DNA of 22,500 nucleotides, taken from Neocallimastix lanati (nom. inval.) (lineage: Eukaryota; Neocallimastigomycota; Neocallimastigomycetes; Neocallimastigales; Neocallimastigaceae). The position numbers were made by a program, and so were the translations under genes. Location of the stretch: positions 77,501 to 100,000 of the forward strand of contig JACVTC010000066.1 in NCBI GenBank assembly GCA_016946835.1. Reading direction: 5' to 3'. This document shows, one piece after another, positions 20,393 to 22,500 of the stretch. The notes under the pieces were generated by a model. The model saw nothing but the letters and a program-made list of their open reading frames with translations, had not been told where the DNA came from and did not search any database. Position 1 is the first letter of the stretch; each line of letters opens with the position of its first letter.

Positions 20393-20916
20393 AATTATTT
20401 GAATTTTTTTATTATTATTTATTATTAGTTTAGTTTTTTTTTTAAAAAAAAATAGATTTTTATTAATTTCTTTTTTTTTTATATTATTTTTATTTTATTT
20501 TAATTTTTTTTTATTTTTTATTTGTATATGTGTTTTGTTTATTAATTATTTTATTTTTATCTTAATATATTCCCTCTTTAAACGTATATTAATTTTTTTT
20601 TATTTTATTTTTTACTTAGTAACTAATTTCTTATTTGGTTATTTTTATTTATTTTTTAATTTTGTTTTTAATAATTATTTTTTTATATTTTAAAATATTA
20701 TTATTAAATTTTCCTCTATTTGATTCATATTTTTTTAAAAAAAAAAAATTATTTTATTATTAATAAAATTTAATAAAATTATGATGGCATATAATTTTTT
20801 TTCTTAATAAAAAATAATTTAAAAAATAAAAACAAAATTTACATATATTTTCTTTCTATTATTTTAAATTATCCTCTAAATTATTATTTTAATAAATGAT
20901 TTTTGTATTAAATAAT
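20393..20916. terminator. T-rich 3' flank of the V-ATPase gene
   Basis: The interval consists of long T-rich, low-complexity sequence (A-rich on the coding strand) with no open frame. Because the V-ATPase gene runs leftward, its 3' untranslated region and polyadenylation site should fall in the right part, where several AATAAA hexamers occur on the minus strand (TTTATT on the plus strand). No single signal stands out. Confidence 0.4.
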
Positions 20917-22434
20917 CTAATCCAAGAGAGCTCTGAATTGTTCTTCAATTTCCTTTTGTAACTTAGCATATCTTTCCTTAATAACTTCTTCACCATCAGC
21001 TGGATCTTCGAATTTCATGGAAGAAAGCTTGTAGATAACATCAGACATACTGTCACGAATCTTGTTCCAAGTAATTTGGTTGGAAGAAGCTTCAACAGCG
21101 TGAATAGATTGATCGTAGAAGTACATCATGTTTCTGAGCATACCGACGGTCTTGTAGAATGGACAGTAACGATCGTAGGTAGAGTAACCGTTTTGTTGAA
21201 GGAAATCATCCTTAATAATTCTAGCAACTTCTAAAGTAATCTTATCACTTTCAGCAAGAGCAGACTTACCGACTAATTGAACAATTTCAGAAAGATCTTC
21301 TTCTTGTTGAAGAATTTCTCTGGCCTTAGTTCTAAGACTAATGAAATCTGGATCGAAGGATTCGTAGAATGGTTCTAAAGCCTTAGTGTACTTAGAGTAA
21401 GAAAGATTCCAGTTAACAGATGGGAAGTGCTTACGTTGAGCTAACTTCTTATCTAAAGCCCAGAATACTTGGACAATGGAAAGAGTAGAGGTAGTAACGG
21501 TATCAGAGAAATCACCACCTGGTGGAGATACGGCACCGACAATAGAAACGGAACCAGTACGGTTTGGAGAACCAATAGCAGTAACCTTACCAGCTCTTTC
21601 GTAGAAGGAAGCAAGACGGGCACCAAGATAAGCTGGGTAACCAGAATCAGCTGGCATTTCAGCTAAACGACCAGAAATTTCACGAAGAGCTTCAGCCCAA
21701 CGAGAAGTAGAATCAGCCATCATAGCGACATCACGACCTTGATCACGGAAGTATTCAGAAAGAGTAATACCAGTGTAAATGGAAGCTTCACGAGCAGCGA
21801 CAGGCATGTTAGAGGTGTTAGCGACTAAAGTAGTACGCTTCATAATTGGTTCTTGACGACCATCAACAGTAAGAGTTAATTCTGGGAATTCCATAAGTAC
21901 TTCAGCCATTTCGTTACCACGTTCACCACAACCGACGTAAATAATAACATCAGAGTTAGAGTACTTAGAAAGAGATTGGGAAATGACAGTCTTACCACAA
22001 CCGAAAGCACCTGGAATAGCAGTAGTACCACCTTGGACACATGGGAAAAGAGCATCAAGGACACGTTGACCAGTTAATAATGGGTAGTCAGCAGCTAACT
22101 TTTCAGCACATGGACGTGGAGTACGGACAGGCCATAATTGCATCATAGTGAATTTGGACTTTTCACCTTCGAATTCAGTTTCAAGAACAACATCTTCTAA
22201 AGTGTAAGAACCCTTTGGAGCAATGTAGGTAATAGTACCACAAGCCTTTGGTGGGAGCATAATGTAGTGAGTAATTAAAGAGTTTTCAGCAACCTTACCG
22301 TAAATATCACCACCAGTAATGTGGTCACCAACCTTGAAGTTTTGTGGTTCAAAGTCCCAAGAAACCTTCTTATCTAATGATGGGGTGTTAATACCACGTG
22401 GAAGATAGATAGACTTGGAAATTTCGTGAATACC
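20917..22434 (-). CDS. VMA1: V-type proton ATPase catalytic subunit A, last exon (5' partial)
   Basis: This is the catalytic A subunit of the V1 sector, which hydrolyses ATP to drive protons into vacuoles and other acidic compartments; it alternates with subunit B in the hexameric head. The exon encodes the last 505 residues of a protein usually near 615. It has the barrel-to-core region [10 protein letters not shown], then HITGGDIYG, the P-loop GAFGCGKT (22011-21988), [50 protein letters not shown] and [20 protein letters not shown], ending ALLD-stop. No intein interrupts it, unlike in baker's yeast. Coding sense continues upstream of the first Met at 22260 to an AG acceptor at 22436-22435, so the exon starts at 22434 and about 110 N-terminal residues lie outside the window. 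Codons are strongly biased toward C-ending and GGT types, as in highly expressed genes. Confidence 0.97.
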   Translation of the reverse strand, partial: GIHEISKSIYLPRGINTPSLDKKVSWDFEPQNFKVGDHITGGDIYGKVAENSLITHYIMLPPKACGTITYIAPKGSYTLEDVVLETEFEGEKSKFTMMQLWPVRTPRPCAEKLAADYPLLTGQRVLDALFPCVQGGTTAIPGAFGCGKTVISQSLSKYSNSDVIIYVGCGERGNEMAEVLMEFPELTLTVDGRQEPIMKRTTLVANTSNMPVAAREASIYTGITLSEYFRDQGRDVAMMADSTSRWAEALREISGRLAEMPADSGYPAYLGARLASFYERAGKVTAIGSPNRTGSVSIVGAVSPPGGDFSDTVTTSTLSIVQVFWALDKKLAQRKHFPSVNWNLSYSKYTKALEPFYESFDPDFISLRTKAREILQQEEDLSEIVQLVGKSALAESDKITLEVARIIKDDFLQQNGYSTYDRYCPFYKTVGMLRNMMYFYDQSIHAVEASSNQITWNKIRDSMSDVIYKLSSMKFEDPADGEEVIKERYAKLQKEIEEQFRALLD

Positions 22435-22500
22435 CTATTTAATTTCGTTTATAAATTTATTATTTATTAATACTTCCTATTTTTTATTCCATTTCATCAA
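22435..22500 (-). other. 3' part of a V-ATPase gene intron
   Basis: On the minus strand this AT-rich stretch ends in TAAATAG just before the GGT-ATT-CAC coding sense. It does not encode the subunit A residues expected immediately upstream, so the intron continues past the right edge and its donor is not visible. Confidence 0.7.

Noticed and set aside
21469-21666. 65-codon plus-strand frame in the V-ATPase exon
   Set aside because: It is an antisense shadow of a strongly conserved coding exon.
1-22500. CRISPR array, bacterial operon or prophage
   Set aside because: No spaced direct repeats of CRISPR type are present; spliced genes and LINE/copia elements show a eukaryotic nuclear context.

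Overview
The window looks like nuclear DNA of a very AT-rich eukaryote, most probably an anaerobic gut fungus (Neocallimastigomycota). The reasons are the extreme AT content and long homopolymer runs in non-coding DNA, short GT-AG introns, a class C GPCR-like receptor with a large beta-helix ectodomain (a type I recall as abundant in these fungi), and a housekeeping V-ATPase gene with C-rich, strongly biased codons beside AT-saturated genes. The lineage is an inference; I ran no search.

Layout: (1) 1-2815 is a decayed Ty1/copia retrotransposon on the minus strand. It has two diverged LTR pieces (1-115 and about 2711-2814) and fragments of the Asn-rich linker, reverse transcriptase and RNase H. 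(2) 2815-4077 is intergenic, with a large imperfect inverted repeat (3104-3177) beside an unexplained GC-richer island (about 3196-3425). (3) 4078-9393 is an 11-exon plus-strand gene. All ten introns join in frame to give a 1,292-residue protein: signal peptide, long parallel beta-helix with PMP-like GGAI/FxxN repeats, a beta-rich stalk, an EGF-like Cys module and a seven-helix class C GPCR-like membrane domain. (4) About 9600-13450 is a graveyard of 3' ends of non-LTR (LINE) retrotransposons, interrupted by a satellite of roughly 70 copies of an 8-bp unit. (5) 13451-20392 is a nested LINE cluster. A long LINE (A, 14995-20177) with an endonuclease ORF and broken RT sits inside older LINE sequence and is bounded by a perfect 14-bp duplication. 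A short LINE 3' end (D, 19761-20120) sits inside A with its own 13-bp duplication. (6) 20917-22434 is the last exon of the V-ATPase catalytic subunit A gene on the minus strand; its 5' exon(s) lie beyond the right edge.

Only two host genes are visible, and they are unrelated: a surface receptor-like protein and a vacuolar proton pump subunit. Nearly everything else is retrotransposon debris and low-complexity DNA. The most interesting object is the receptor, which joins an adhesin-like repeat ectodomain, an EGF-like module and a GPCR-type membrane domain in one polypeptide.
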